This document shows positions 1 through 8,961 of a stretch of DNA of 64,000 nucleotides, in pieces; positions within the stretch are counted from its first letter, which is position 1, and every line of letters begins with the position of its first letter. Made by a program: the position numbers and the translations under genes. The notes beneath the pieces were generated by a model, which made no database searches, had not been told where the DNA came from, and worked only from the letters and a program-made list of their open reading frames with translations. Source of the stretch: an uncultured Mycoplasmatota bacterium (lineage in GTDB: Bacteria; Bacillota_I; Bacilli_A; RF39; UBA660); NCBI GenBank assembly GCA_900548695.1, contig URLC01000002.1:248001-312000 (forward strand), read 5' to 3'.

Positions 1-1
1 T

Positions 2-1183
2 AGAGATTTTAATATGATTATTACACCATTTTATAATTTTTTAATGTCACTTGGATTTCATTTGTTTGGTTCTAGTATGTTAGTCTTTCACATTGAACAA
101 GCGATATTATTAGTAATTCTTTGTTTTATGCTTTTTTATTTATTAAAAGATAAAGGTTGGCTTGTCATAGTGTTTTTTTTCTTTCCACTACCAGCTTCTT
201 TTCCTAATTATAATTTTTTCTTATTCTTTTTGTTAGTTTTACTTTTTATATTAGAAAAAAAGAAATATAACGATTATTTAATAGGTTTTGTCGTAGGAGT
301 TTTCATTTTAACAAAACAGTCTGTAGGTTTTATGATTTTTCTAGTTAGTTTAGTCTACTATATTAAAGATTTTAGGAAAGTTATAAAAAGGTGTTTCGGG
401 GCTCTAATACCAATTTCTATTTTTGGTATTTACTTATTTTTTACCAATAGTTTTTATCCTTTTTTAGATTTATGTTTCTTTGGTCTTTTTGATTTTGCTT
501 CCAAAAATGGTCATGGTTTTACTGTTTATTTTTTCTTATTTTTGTTTTTAATTGGATTAACTATTTATTTTATTATAAAAGATAGAAAAAATATATATAA
601 TTATTATGCTTTGGCCTTTTATAGTATTTTAATTCCCTTGATGGATTTTTATCATTTTCAGTTTGCTTTTTTAACGTTTTTAGTTCTATTTTTAATGCGA
701 GTAAAAGGACTTTCTATGAAACCAGTATTATTTTCTTTAGGAGTTATTGTCGGGGTTTTCTTGGTATCTTTTTTTTATCGTTTTGATAAAAAGATAGTTT
801 ATCCTAATCAAGTTCATCATTTTGAATATCGACTATTAGATCAAAATAGTTTAGAAATTACAAGAAAAATGAATGAGTTTATTTTAAAACATAAAGATTC
901 AGAAATTATATTTCTGAATTCCAATGCTTATTATTTTAGATTGATTCATGATATGCCTATTAGTTATCTTGATTTAATTAATATGGGTAATTGGGGATAT
1001 GATGGTAGTAATAAGCTTTTAAAAGAAATAAAAAAACATAAAGATGCTTTCTTTATAGTAGATAAAAGTGAGTTATCACCAATTAAGCAAATTGATAAAA
1101 AAGTTATTCGTTATGTTATTAATCACGGTCAAAAAATAGATGAGGTTTTTATGTATGATATTTATACTTTGAATATTAAATAA
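2..1183 (+). CDS. Polytopic membrane protein, glycosyltransferase-39-like (5' end missing)
   Basis: The reading frame is open to the left edge of the window. The residues before the first ATG (RDFN, then MIITP at position 14) look like the family motif DFNMIITP near the N-terminus, so the true start probably lies outside the window. The visible 393 codons encode about nine hydrophobic segments followed by a soluble C-terminal domain of roughly 120 residues. The early 'DFNMIITP' and later 'LTKQS' signatures resemble lipid-linked-sugar glycosyltransferases of the ArnT/PMT (GT39/DUF2029) type, which transfer sugars on the outer face of the membrane. Substrate cannot be read from sequence. It precedes ftsA with its own weak terminator, so it is probably not cotranscribed with the division genes. 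It could also be an uncharacterised polytopic protein. Confidence 0.6.
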   Translation, partial: RDFNMIITPFYNFLMSLGFHLFGSSMLVFHIEQAILLVILCFMLFYLLKDKGWLVIVFFFFPLPASFPNYNFFLFFLLVLLFILEKKKYNDYLIGFVVGVFILTKQSVGFMIFLVSLVYYIKDFRKVIKRCFGALIPISIFGIYLFFTNSFYPFLDLCFFGLFDFASKNGHGFTVYFFLFLFLIGLTIYFIIKDRKNIYNYYALAFYSILIPLMDFYHFQFAFLTFLVLFLMRVKGLSMKPVLFSLGVIVGVFLVSFFYRFDKKIVYPNQVHHFEYRLLDQNSLEITRKMNEFILKHKDSEIIFLNSNAYYFRLIHDMPISYLDLINMGNWGYDGSNKLLKEIKKHKDAFFIVDKSELSPIKQIDKKVIRYVINHGQKIDEVFMYDIYTLNIK

Positions 1184-1200
1184 TTTATTAATATTCTTTT
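1171..1200 (+). terminator. Weak intrinsic terminator after the GT39-like gene
   Basis: Nine-base arms (1171-1179 and 1188-1196) flank an 8-base loop and are followed by only four T. The stem is nearly all A-T and contains the stop codon, so efficiency is uncertain. The T run merges with the -35 box of the ftsA promoter. Confidence 0.45.
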
Positions 1201-1226
1201 ACAAAATTTTTCTTTTATAGTATAAT
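1198..1226 (+). promoter_or_regulatory. Promoter of ftsA-ftsZ
   Basis: TTTACA at 1198-1203, a 17-base spacer, and TATAAT at 1221-1226. Expected transcription start is near 1233, giving a short leader before the ftsA start at 1252. Confidence 0.75.
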
Positions 1227-1251
1227 TATTTTTAGGATTGGAGATGCTTAC

Positions 1252-2487
1252 ATGGGTCAAATATATGCGGGAATTGAATTAGGTACTGATAGTGTAAAAA
1301 TTGTTGTTTTGGAAAAACTTCATGGTAAGTTTCATGTTTTAGCGTCTGTTCATAGTCCTTCTGATGGAGTTTCTAAAGGACAGGTTGTCGATATTAAAAA
1401 ATGTGTTTCTAGTGTCAGAGGTGCTTTAAGAAAAATTGATGATATGTTAGGAATTAAGATTATTAAGGTAGTTGCGGCTGTACCGGCTTTTGGTTGTACT
1501 ATGGATATTGCTGTTGGAGCAGTAGAAGTCATCGACTCAACAGAAATTACAGGAGAAGATGTTAATCGGGTCTTAAAAGATGCGTTAACTGGTAGAATTA
1601 GTGAAAATAGTGAATTAGTTACAGCGGTTCCTATTAGTTTTACGGTTGATGAAAAAGAAAATATTAGAGATCCAAAGGGCATGGCTGGAGCAATGTTAGA
1701 GACAAAGGTTGTGATTGCTACACTTCCTAAAGAACCACTTTATCGTATTTTAGAGGTATTAAAACTTAGTGGGTTAGAAACTATAGATATTGCTTTTACT
1801 TCTACAGGAGATTATTATGCGGTGCGTAATAGTAGATTGCAAAAAGAAGTGGGAGCGATTATTAATATTGGTGAAGAGAGTACGAATGTTTCTATCTTTA
1901 ATAAAGGTATACAGATTAAAAATGCGGTGTTGCCAGTAGGCAGTAAAAATGTTGATCGAGATATATCTTATATTTTTAAGATAAAAGAAGAGGATTCTAG
2001 GCGATTAAAAGAGCAGTTTGCAGTTAGTATGCAAGCTTATGCGGATAGAAATGATATTGCTTCAATTCCTATTGGAAATGATAAAAAAGAAATTTCACAA
2101 GTGGGTATTTCTAAGGTTGTAGAAGCTAGAATAGAAGAAATTTTGAATTTAGCAAAAAATGAAATAAAAAACTTAACAAATAGAGAAATACGTTATATAA
2201 TAGTAACAGGTGGCCTTAGTGAGCTAGCAGGTTTTCAATATTTAGTAGAATCTGTTTTTGGAATTATTGCTAAGGTATGTAATATTAGTACAATGGGCCT
2301 AAGACATAATCGATATAGTAGTGTGATTGGCGTAGTACAGTATTTTGATGATAAAATGTCTTTAAGAGGTAAAGATGTTAGTATGATTTCTGAAGTTGAT
2401 CAGGACATATTGATTTCTCCTGATGATAAGACAATTAATAGTGATAATATTATTAGTAAAGTATTTGGACATTTTTTTGATAACTAA
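1252..2487 (+). CDS. ftsA: Cell division protein FtsA
   Basis: Actin-like ATPase that tethers FtsZ to the membrane and recruits the divisome. The 411 residues match the usual FtsA length. The N-terminal phosphate-1 motif (GIELGTDSVK) sits at about residues 7-16, the SHS2/1C insert follows, and the phosphate-2 and adenosine motifs are visible as IINIGEEST and VTGGLSELAG. The C-terminus ends in a short amphipathic stretch (ISKVFGHFFDN) that fits the membrane-targeting helix. The ATG is preceded by GGATTGGAG. ftsZ follows 12 bases downstream, giving the canonical ftsA-ftsZ operon. The usual upstream wall and divIB/ftsQ genes are not present in this window. Confidence 0.97.
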   Translation: MGQIYAGIELGTDSVKIVVLEKLHGKFHVLASVHSPSDGVSKGQVVDIKKCVSSVRGALRKIDDMLGIKIIKVVAAVPAFGCTMDIAVGAVEVIDSTEITGEDVNRVLKDALTGRISENSELVTAVPISFTVDEKENIRDPKGMAGAMLETKVVIATLPKEPLYRILEVLKLSGLETIDIAFTSTGDYYAVRNSRLQKEVGAIINIGEESTNVSIFNKGIQIKNAVLPVGSKNVDRDISYIFKIKEEDSRRLKEQFAVSMQAYADRNDIASIPIGNDKKEISQVGISKVVEARIEEILNLAKNEIKNLTNREIRYIIVTGGLSELAGFQYLVESVFGIIAKVCNISTMGLRHNRYSSVIGVVQYFDDKMSLRGKDVSMISEVDQDILISPDDKTINSDNIISKVFGHFFDN

Positions 2488-2499
2488 GGAGGATTAGGT

Positions 2500-3615
2500 A
2501 TGATAGGCGGATTAGAGTTAGATCAATTGGCAAAAATCAAAGTAATTGGATTAGGTGGTGGCGGTGGTAATGCCGTTAATAGAATGGTAGAATCTGGAGT
2601 TAAAGGTGTTGAATTTATTGCTGCTAACACAGATTTACAAGTTTTGAATTCTTCAAAGGCAGATGTTAAGATTCAAATTGGTGCGTCTTTAACTGATGGT
2701 CTTGGAGCTGGTGCTAAGCCGGAAATTGGTAAAGAAGCTGCGTTAGAATCTAAGAAAGAAATTGAAGATGCATTAGCAGGTGCTGATATGGTATTTGTTA
2801 CTTGTGGAATGGGTGGAGGAACTGGTACAGGTGCTGCTCCTATTGTTGCAGAAATTGCTCAAGGATTAGGTGCTTTAACTGTAGCCATTGTTACTAAACC
2901 ATTTTCTTTTGAAGGAAAGCGTCGTATGGATAATGCGTTAAAGGGTATTGATGAGTTAAAGAAACATGTTGATACTTTAATTGTTATTCCAAATGATAGA
3001 TTGAGAGAAATTATTGATAAAACGACTCCAATGCTTGAGGCATTTAAGGAAGTTGATAATGTCTTACGTCGTGGTGTTCAATCTATTTCAGATTTGATCG
3101 CTGTTGTTGGTCTTGTTAACTTAGATTTTGCTGATGTTAAAGCGGTAATGGAAAAGAGTGGACATGCAATTATTGGTATTGGTATCGGTATGGGTGAAGA
3201 TCGTGCGATTGAAGCTGCTAAGCAAGCTGTTTCGTCACCACTTTTGGAAACTTCTATTACTGGTGCAACAGATGCAATTATTAATATTACAGGTGGAGTT
3301 AACTTAACTTTATTTGAAGCTGAACAAGCAGCGGAAGTTGTTCGTAGTGCTGCTAATACAGATATTAATACGATTTTTGGTTCTGTTATTAATGAAAATT
3401 TATCTGATGAAGTTATCGTTACAGTAATTGCTACTGGATTTGATAAAAAAACAGCTCCAACAGAAGTAAAAGAGCCAGTATTTAGTAATGCTGCCCCAAC
3501 TAGAAGAAGTCCAATGAAGGATGAGTATATAAAGCCGGAAGTATTAGATTCTGGAGATTCGTCTGATGATGGAGACTTTGATTTACCTCCATTCTTAAGA
3601 GATAGAAATTATTAA
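2500..3615 (+). CDS. ftsZ: Cell division protein FtsZ
   Basis: Tubulin-like GTPase that forms the division ring. The tubulin signature GGGTGTG is at residues 105-111, and the T7-loop and synergy regions are intact. After a short acidic linker the protein ends with DFDLPPFLRDR, the conserved C-terminal peptide that binds FtsA, here probably its partner encoded just upstream. Length (371 residues) is slightly short because the linker is short. The RBS (AAGGAGG) is strong. A hairpin terminator begins 3 bases after the stop, so ftsA-ftsZ is a closed two-gene unit. Confidence 0.98.
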   Translation: MIGGLELDQLAKIKVIGLGGGGGNAVNRMVESGVKGVEFIAANTDLQVLNSSKADVKIQIGASLTDGLGAGAKPEIGKEAALESKKEIEDALAGADMVFVTCGMGGGTGTGAAPIVAEIAQGLGALTVAIVTKPFSFEGKRRMDNALKGIDELKKHVDTLIVIPNDRLREIIDKTTPMLEAFKEVDNVLRRGVQSISDLIAVVGLVNLDFADVKAVMEKSGHAIIGIGIGMGEDRAIEAAKQAVSSPLLETSITGATDAIINITGGVNLTLFEAEQAAEVVRSAANTDINTIFGSVINENLSDEVIVTVIATGFDKKTAPTEVKEPVFSNAAPTRRSPMKDEYIKPEVLDSGDSSDDGDFDLPPFLRDRNY

Positions 3616-3617
3616 AG

Positions 3618-3646
3618 AGTTGATATAAATCATCAACTTTTTTTAT
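3618..3646 (+). terminator. Intrinsic terminator of ftsAZ
   Basis: AGTTGAT (3618-3624) pairs with ATCAACT (3632-3638) around a 7-base loop, followed by a run of T interrupted by one A. Confidence 0.85.
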
Positions 3647-3648
3647 TT

Positions 3649-3677
3649 TTGCTGTTTTGTCTTACATCATGTATAAT
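3649..3677 (+). promoter_or_regulatory. Promoter of the post-ftsZ membrane protein gene
   Basis: TTGCTG at 3649-3654, a 17-base spacer and TATAAT at 3672-3677. It begins immediately after the ftsZ terminator T-tract. Confidence 0.65.
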
Positions 3678-3700
3678 TAGAATGTTAAAGGGTGATTTTT

Positions 3701-5158
3701 ATGGATGTCTTTGTAAAGAAAGAAAATAAACAGTCGTTGGTTCCAATTGTTGGATTACTTATCGCATTTTTAGCTTTTTCTGTTGGAAGTTTTATTTATA
3801 TTTTTCGTGATAATTTTATTGAAAGATTATTGAATAATTCCAGTCTATTTCTTTTTGCTATTTTCTGTTTTGGATTTTCTATTTATGGTATCGTGCTTTT
3901 TTTTAAAAAACCAAAAAAATATTCAGCTAGATTATTATCTAAAGAATTAGAAAACTATCATGGTCGTAAAATTTGGAATATGACTTTTGAAGTTTATAAA
4001 AAGGCTAAAAGAGATGATGATGTGGTTCCGACTAAGTATAGTTGTTTTACATATGATGATAATACGTTTCTTATTAACAATAACTATACTGTTTTTTTGA
4101 AAGAGCTTAATTGGGTTATTACTAGAGTCGAAGGTGGAGATAATCAAGCCGTTGCGGTTCCTAATAGTACTATTATGCCTGTTTTTATTTTCATTTTGAT
4201 AATTCTATCGTTTATGGAGCTTACTTGTTTATTTGCACTTTTTAAAGAAAATCATAAAATGATGTGGTTGTTTATGAATGGTTTGTTTTTATATCTTATA
4301 GGATATACTTTGAAGTTTTTCAAAGTATATGAGAAAGATAATAAACTATCTAATCATGTTGTTGATATTGGAGATACTGATACAAAATTAAAGCAATTTA
4401 ATTACGATCATAAAAAAAGATTTAATCTTGTGATTATCGATTTGTTAAAGTATGCATTAGCTATACCTGTTATTTGGATGATTATTTTTATCATAGTATT
4501 TGGTAATTTCTCATTTAGTTATTTTGTGTGGGGCCTTGTTTTGTCTTCGATACCAGAGTTTATGATTATTCTTCTTATCATCTATTATATTGGTTATGAT
4601 AAACGATTGTTGAAAAGAAAAAAAATTAATACATATGAAATAGCCAATTTATCTAATATTTTTAAATTTGATATCATGTGTTCTGGCAGTGATACTTTTT
4701 CTAAGTATCTAGTGGTTGATTCTTCTAATAATAATTTAATTTATTTTATTGAGCGTACTGGTTTTTTTAGAAATAAGTATATTGTTTATTCTTTTGATGG
4801 TAATATAGTAGCTAGGATAGATAGAAAGATTTCCTCTTTTACTTCGTCTTTTGTTGTGATGATAAACCATGGTATATCTTATCGTGTTAGATTAAAAAAT
4901 AATTATTTAAAGGGAAATTATGAAATCTTAGGATTAGATGGTTATTTAATAGAGGGAAATTATAATGGAAATGCTGCTATTTTGAATCAAAATAAGCAGA
5001 TTATGGCATATATTATGAAAAAAAATAATGGCTTGTTTAAGTTGAATAGTAGAGAAGTACAGTTAAATGGTTGTTATAATAATATACATTTTATTTTGTT
5101 ATCTTTTTGTGTAACTGTAAGCATGGAAAATATTGCTTATTTTTTACACAATAATTAG
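3701..5158 (+). CDS. Membrane protein with C-terminal LURP-one/tubby-like domain
   Basis: A 485-residue protein of unknown function. An N-terminal pair of membrane segments is followed by a cytoplasmic stretch (about residues 70-150), then further hydrophobic segments near 160-205 and 245-300. The last 160 residues are soluble and rich in short beta-strand-like blocks with repeated turns (FDGNIVARI, GISYRVRL, GNYEILG, IEGNYNG). This resembles the LURP-one-related / YxjI tubby-like fold, including a terminal hydrophobic helix, but I cannot confirm it without a profile search. The ATG at 3701 is chosen over an upstream in-frame GTG at 3692 because AAAGGGTGA ends six bases before it. It is a single-gene unit ending at a bidirectional terminator. 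Confidence 0.6.
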   Translation: MDVFVKKENKQSLVPIVGLLIAFLAFSVGSFIYIFRDNFIERLLNNSSLFLFAIFCFGFSIYGIVLFFKKPKKYSARLLSKELENYHGRKIWNMTFEVYKKAKRDDDVVPTKYSCFTYDDNTFLINNNYTVFLKELNWVITRVEGGDNQAVAVPNSTIMPVFIFILIILSFMELTCLFALFKENHKMMWLFMNGLFLYLIGYTLKFFKVYEKDNKLSNHVVDIGDTDTKLKQFNYDHKKRFNLVIIDLLKYALAIPVIWMIIFIIVFGNFSFSYFVWGLVLSSIPEFMIILLIIYYIGYDKRLLKRKKINTYEIANLSNIFKFDIMCSGSDTFSKYLVVDSSNNNLIYFIERTGFFRNKYIVYSFDGNIVARIDRKISSFTSSFVVMINHGISYRVRLKNNYLKGNYEILGLDGYLIEGNYNGNAAILNQNKQIMAYIMKKNNGLFKLNSREVQLNGCYNNIHFILLSFCVTVSMENIAYFLHNN

Positions 5159-5206
5159 TAAGGTTTTCGTAGTGTATTTTAAAATTAGGTTTACTAATTT
5201 ATATTG

Positions 5207-5245
5207 AAAAAAAAGAATTGTTTATATAAACAATTCTTTTTTTTT
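5207..5245. terminator. Bidirectional terminator between convergent genes
   Basis: A perfect palindrome covers 5211-5240, with A-tracts on the left and T-tracts on the right, so it can end transcripts arriving from both the left gene and rocF. Confidence 0.9.
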
Positions 5246-5262
5246 ATAAAATATGTATAGTT

Positions 5263-6165
5263 TTAGTATTTTTTTTCAATAATTTTTCCTTTATTTTCTA
5301 CAGCTCTAATCATTTGGGCTAATAAGTTTACTGCGATTTGTTCTGTTTTTCTATTTTCATCACGTAATGGATTAAACTCTACTAAATCATAAGATAAAAT
5401 TTTATTTATATGTTTAATTAGATATTCGTTTATTTTCATGGCTTCTTCTTCACTGATTCCATCAAATTCTGGAATAGAAACTCCTGGTGCTACTTCTGGG
5501 TCGATGATATCTAAGTCGAAACTAACATGAATTCCTTCAGTCCTCTCACCGGCAATTTTAAAGGCTTCATCTAAGACAACATCAATACCTTTTTCTTTAA
5601 TATCTTCTGTTGTAAAGACCGTAAGACCAGAATATTTGATGTTATCTTTTTCCCAATCATCAATACTTCTGGCGCCAACTACTACTGCTTTCGCAGGTTG
5701 GATTATTTTTCCATCATGATAATACCTAAGTTCGTGTGTTTTATAACCAGTGATAGCTGCTAATGGTAGGCCATGGATATTTCCACTAACTGTTGTTTCA
5801 AAAGTATTGTAATCAGTGTGAGCATCAATCCAAACTATTCCAATATTTTCATGAACTTTGGCACTAGCTAGAGCACTTGCTATTGCAATAGAGTGATCTC
5901 CACCAATTGTGATTGGGAAATAACCATCTTTTACTTTGGCTAAGATATTTTTATATAATTGAGTATTAAATTTTTCTATTTCATATTCGTTTTTACGTCG
6001 GTCTGAAAGGTTTCTACTTTTAATTATATTTTCGTCTTGAATAAGAGAAATACTTTCACCTTTATAAAAATCTTTTAAGTCATTCATTAATTGAATTGGT
6101 CCTAAATGAGTTCCATCGATGTGAACTCCTAGGTCGCTTCCTGCGCCTACTACAAATGTTTTCAT
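5263..6165 (-). CDS. rocF: Arginase
   Basis: Mn-dependent ureohydrolase expected to split arginine into ornithine and urea. The family metal-binding motifs are all visible in the 300 residues: GGDHS at 88-92, DAHTD at 114-118 and SFDLD at 215-219. The context NTFETTVSGNIHG after DAHTD resembles Bacillus RocF more than agmatinase or formimidoylglutamase, although arginase-family specificity is hard to assign by eye. The ATG at 6165 is preferred over a GTG at 6174 because AGGGTGA lies five bases upstream of the ATG and nothing precedes the GTG. The gene stands alone and divergent from murE. No ornithine aminotransferase or arginine transporter is nearby. Confidence 0.88.
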   Translation of the reverse strand: MKTFVVGAGSDLGVHIDGTHLGPIQLMNDLKDFYKGESISLIQDENIIKSRNLSDRRKNEYEIEKFNTQLYKNILAKVKDGYFPITIGGDHSIAIASALASAKVHENIGIVWIDAHTDYNTFETTVSGNIHGLPLAAITGYKTHELRYYHDGKIIQPAKAVVVGARSIDDWEKDNIKYSGLTVFTTEDIKEKGIDVVLDEAFKIAGERTEGIHVSFDLDIIDPEVAPGVSIPEFDGISEEEAMKINEYLIKHINKILSYDLVEFNPLRDENRKTEQIAVNLLAQMIRAVENKGKIIEKKY

Positions 6166-6266
6166 AAATTTCACCCTATTACATTTTAAAATATATTATT
6201 TGATATATCAAGAAAAAGTCTTTTTTTTTATGGGTGTTTACTGTATAATTGTTATGGGTGAATGAT

Positions 6267-7715
6267 ATGAAGAAGTTAAGCGAATTATATCCTGGGGTTA
6301 GTCAGGATGTTATGATTAAGGCTATTAAAATTAATTCAAAAGAATGTAGTGAAGGAGATTTATTTGTTTGTACCATGGGTGTTACGGCAGATAGACACGA
6401 TTTTATTGATGATGCAGTTAAACACGGAGCGAGTGCTGTTATTGTTAGTCGTGATGTTTCTGAAAATAGAGTACCAGTCATCAAAGTTCCTGATACTAAT
6501 CGTGAACTTCCTTACTTATGTCAAAAATTTTATGATTATCCAGATCAAAAATTAAAAGTAATTGGATTAACGGGAACGGATGGTAAAACTTCAACTGCGA
6601 CTATTGTCCAAACTTTAATTGGTAGTGATTTATGTGGTTATATAGGTACCAATGGTAGAAGTTGTGCTAAATTTACAGGTGATAATCCTAATACTACGCC
6701 GGATACTCATTTACTTTACTCATATTTTAGAGAATTTTTAGATTGTGGGTGTAAATATGTAGCCATGGAGGCAAGTAGTGAAGCTTTTTTTCGTAAACGT
6801 TTAGAAATTTTGGATTTTGATTTAAGTATTTTTACTAATATTACATCAGAACATTTAAATATTCATGGTAGTTTTGAAAATTATGTGCAATGCAAGTTGC
6901 AATTGTTTAGACAAACTAAAAAGGATGGTTTTTGTGTATTAAATATGGATGATCCTTATTATTTAACAGTTAGAGAAGCTTGCCAAGGACAAGTTGTTAC
7001 TTATGGTAAAGGAGAAGATGCAACTTTACAAATTGTTGATTTTAAACTTTATCCAACACATACGCTTATTCATTTTAAATATAATGGTGAATCTATTGAG
7101 GTTGATAGTCCTTTACTTGGGGATTTTAATGTTTATAATTTAGCAGGTGGACTTTTAGGAGCAATTATGATTGGAGTTCCTTTAGAGCAAGCTTTAGCTA
7201 GAATTAAAAATATTAAAATTAGTGGGCGGCTTGATTTATTAACGACTAATACCCCTTATTATGTAATGGTTGATTATGCTCATACCCCAAATGGTATTTC
7301 AAAACTTCTAAATTTTGTTCATACTCTAGATATTAATCGTAGTATTGTAGTCATTGGGCAAGCGGGCGAAAGAGACTATATCAAGAGATCACAGGTAGGA
7401 GAAGTAGTTGTTAAAAATGCAACGCATGCGATTTTTACTTATGAGGATCCTAGAAGTGAGGATCCACAGGCGATTTGTGATGATATTGTTAAAACAATTA
7501 AGGATACTTATCATAATTATGAAATTGTTGTTGATAGACGTGAAGCTATTCAAAAAGCTATTGATATGGCTGATGTAAAGGATATGGTTTTAATATTAGG
7601 TAAGGGAAATGAGACTTATCAGAAATTAAAGACAGAAACAATTTATTTTAATGATGAAGAAGAAGCATATCAAGCGGTTGCGAACCGAAAAATTAAAGAA
7701 GGAGTTACTAATTAG
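6267..7715 (+). CDS. murE: UDP-MurNAc-tripeptide ligase MurE
   Basis: Cytoplasmic ATP-dependent Mur ligase that adds the third amino acid to UDP-MurNAc-L-Ala-D-Glu. The P-loop GTDGKTST is at residues 103-110. The substrate-specificity region reads EDPRSEDP, and later GKGNETYQ. Meso-DAP enzymes carry DNPR and Lys enzymes usually DNPA or DDPN. The retained Arg and the GxxxE pattern favour meso-DAP, but Asn is replaced by Asp, so this is a lean and not a proof. The ATG at 6267 (GGGTGA upstream) is preferred to an upstream TTG at 6249. A TATAAT lies at 6244-6249. The gene is isolated from other mur genes. Confidence 0.93.
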   Translation: MKKLSELYPGVSQDVMIKAIKINSKECSEGDLFVCTMGVTADRHDFIDDAVKHGASAVIVSRDVSENRVPVIKVPDTNRELPYLCQKFYDYPDQKLKVIGLTGTDGKTSTATIVQTLIGSDLCGYIGTNGRSCAKFTGDNPNTTPDTHLLYSYFREFLDCGCKYVAMEASSEAFFRKRLEILDFDLSIFTNITSEHLNIHGSFENYVQCKLQLFRQTKKDGFCVLNMDDPYYLTVREACQGQVVTYGKGEDATLQIVDFKLYPTHTLIHFKYNGESIEVDSPLLGDFNVYNLAGGLLGAIMIGVPLEQALARIKNIKISGRLDLLTTNTPYYVMVDYAHTPNGISKLLNFVHTLDINRSIVVIGQAGERDYIKRSQVGEVVVKNATHAIFTYEDPRSEDPQAICDDIVKTIKDTYHNYEIVVDRREAIQKAIDMADVKDMVLILGKGNETYQKLKTETIYFNDEEEAYQAVANRKIKEGVTN

Positions 7716-7728
7716 TAGCTTTTTTTTT
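7703..7728 (+). terminator. Intrinsic terminator overlapping the murE stop
   Basis: A 7-pair stem (7703-7709 with 7714-7720, one G-T pair) around AATT, followed by eight or nine T. The murE TAG is inside the hairpin. Confidence 0.8.
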
Positions 7729-7767
7729 GTTTTTTTACTATAATAAGTGTCGTTTGAGGTGATGGAG

Positions 7768-8436
7768 ATGGATAAGGTATTGGAAGATAAAAATTTATGT
7801 AAAGCATGTGGTGGCCGCTGCTGTAAAAAGAGTGGATGTGATTATAGTGCTTCTGATTTTTTAAATATAAAGCGAGAAGTAATACTTAAGATATTAGAAA
7901 CAGGCGAAGTATCTGTTGTTGCTACTTTTGATTTTAAAAAGGTAAGACATGGGAAATTAATTGCGACTCCTTTTTTGTATTTAAGAGCTAGGAATAAAGG
8001 TCGTGACGTTATTGATTTACTTTCTATCAAAACTGGCTGTTTAATGTTAACAGATGAAGGGTGTAGTTATAATTTTCAGAATCGTCCTACTGGTGGAGTT
8101 AATTTAGTTCCTATGGCAAATGGTAAATGCTATCCTGATAAAAATCCTTTAGAGATTGTTGAAACATGGAAACCTTATCAAAAGTTACTTGGGCAAATGG
8201 TTAAAAGATTTTCAGGATATAGTGTCGATCAAAAAATTAGACTTGATTTTATGCAGTTATTAGCCGAAATAGATAACGGAAAATTGGACGAAGTGTATGA
8301 GTTAGAGAAAAAAGATATGCAAGGATTTTTACCTTTACTGGTTATGGCATATCCAGAAGTTTTGGATCAATATATTCAAAAAAGTACTAGTCATACCATC
8401 AAAGCAGTTTCCTATCCTAAAGTCAAGAAAAAGTAA
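7768..8436 (+). CDS. Cysteine-cluster (CxxCxGRCC) protein, YkgJ-like
   Basis: A 222-residue soluble protein with an N-terminal cluster CKACGGRCCKKSGC at about residues 11-24, plus later Cys residues near 91, 97 and 118. This pattern is typical of the YkgJ/UPF0153 family, thought to bind zinc or iron-sulfur; the function of that family is not established. The C-terminal half is helical and carries no recognised motif. Start at 7768 is chosen because GAGGTG ends six bases upstream; in-frame GTG and ATG codons at 7747, 7759 and 7762 lie inside or before that site. A TATAAT box at 7739-7744 follows the murE terminator. Confidence 0.65.
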   Translation: MDKVLEDKNLCKACGGRCCKKSGCDYSASDFLNIKREVILKILETGEVSVVATFDFKKVRHGKLIATPFLYLRARNKGRDVIDLLSIKTGCLMLTDEGCSYNFQNRPTGGVNLVPMANGKCYPDKNPLEIVETWKPYQKLLGQMVKRFSGYSVDQKIRLDFMQLLAEIDNGKLDEVYELEKKDMQGFLPLLVMAYPEVLDQYIQKSTSHTIKAVSYPKVKKK

Positions 8437-8496
8437 GATATCAAAAATAGCTTTTCTTTTTATTTTGTGATATTATTTATGTAGGTGATTTTTCTG

Positions 8497-8961
8497 ATGA
8501 AAAAGATTATTAAGGCAATTTTGGTAATTATTTGTATGATTTCTATCTTTTCTTTTTCAGAAGATACAGGGGTTGAGTCTACCAAAAAAAGCGATACTGT
8601 TATATTGGGAGTATCTGAAATTTTTGGTTTTGATCATTTATCTAAAAAAGAGCAGCAATTTATTATAGATATTTTTGTTGTACCAGTGCGGAAAAGTGCT
8701 CATTTTATTATTTATTTTGTTTTGGGTTTATTGCTCATTAGTTTTTTTAAAGAATTTTCTTATCCAATTAAAAAATTAGTTTTTTTATCCATATTTTTGG
8801 CGTTTTTATATGCAATTAGTGATGAAGTGCATCAATTATTTGTTGTAGGACGTAGTGGTAGAGTAGTGGATGTTTTTATAGATACTTTGGGGGCTAGTAC
8901 AAGTGTTTTTATTTATACTTTTATATTTAGAAAAAGGTTAAAGGAGAGTTATCATGAGTAA
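8497..8961 (+). CDS. VanZ-like family membrane protein
   Basis: A 154-residue protein with four membrane segments. The central RKSAHFIIYFVLG and the C-terminal SDEVHQLF...GRSGRVVDVFIDTLGA stretches are the hallmark of the VanZ-like family, whose members include teicoplanin-resistance VanZ but are mostly of unknown role. There is no evidence of glycopeptide resistance genes here. ATG at 8497 is used because AGGTGAT lies eight bases before it. The stop overlaps the flippase start by 8 bases, so the two are translationally coupled, which suggests a shared cell-envelope role. Confidence 0.85.
   Translation: MKKIIKAILVIICMISIFSFSEDTGVESTKKSDTVILGVSEIFGFDHLSKKEQQFIIDIFVVPVRKSAHFIIYFVLGLLLISFFKEFSYPIKKLVFLSIFLAFLYAISDEVHQLFVVGRSGRVVDVFIDTLGASTSVFIYTFIFRKRLKESYHE

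Noticed and set aside
1350..1682. A minus-strand ORF of 110 codons inside ftsA
   Set aside because: Lies wholly within a well-supported gene, has no ribosome site and looks like a shadow frame.
8497..8961. Glycopeptide resistance gene vanZ
   Set aside because: Only family-level similarity; no vanA, vanH, vanX, vanR or vanS genes are nearby.
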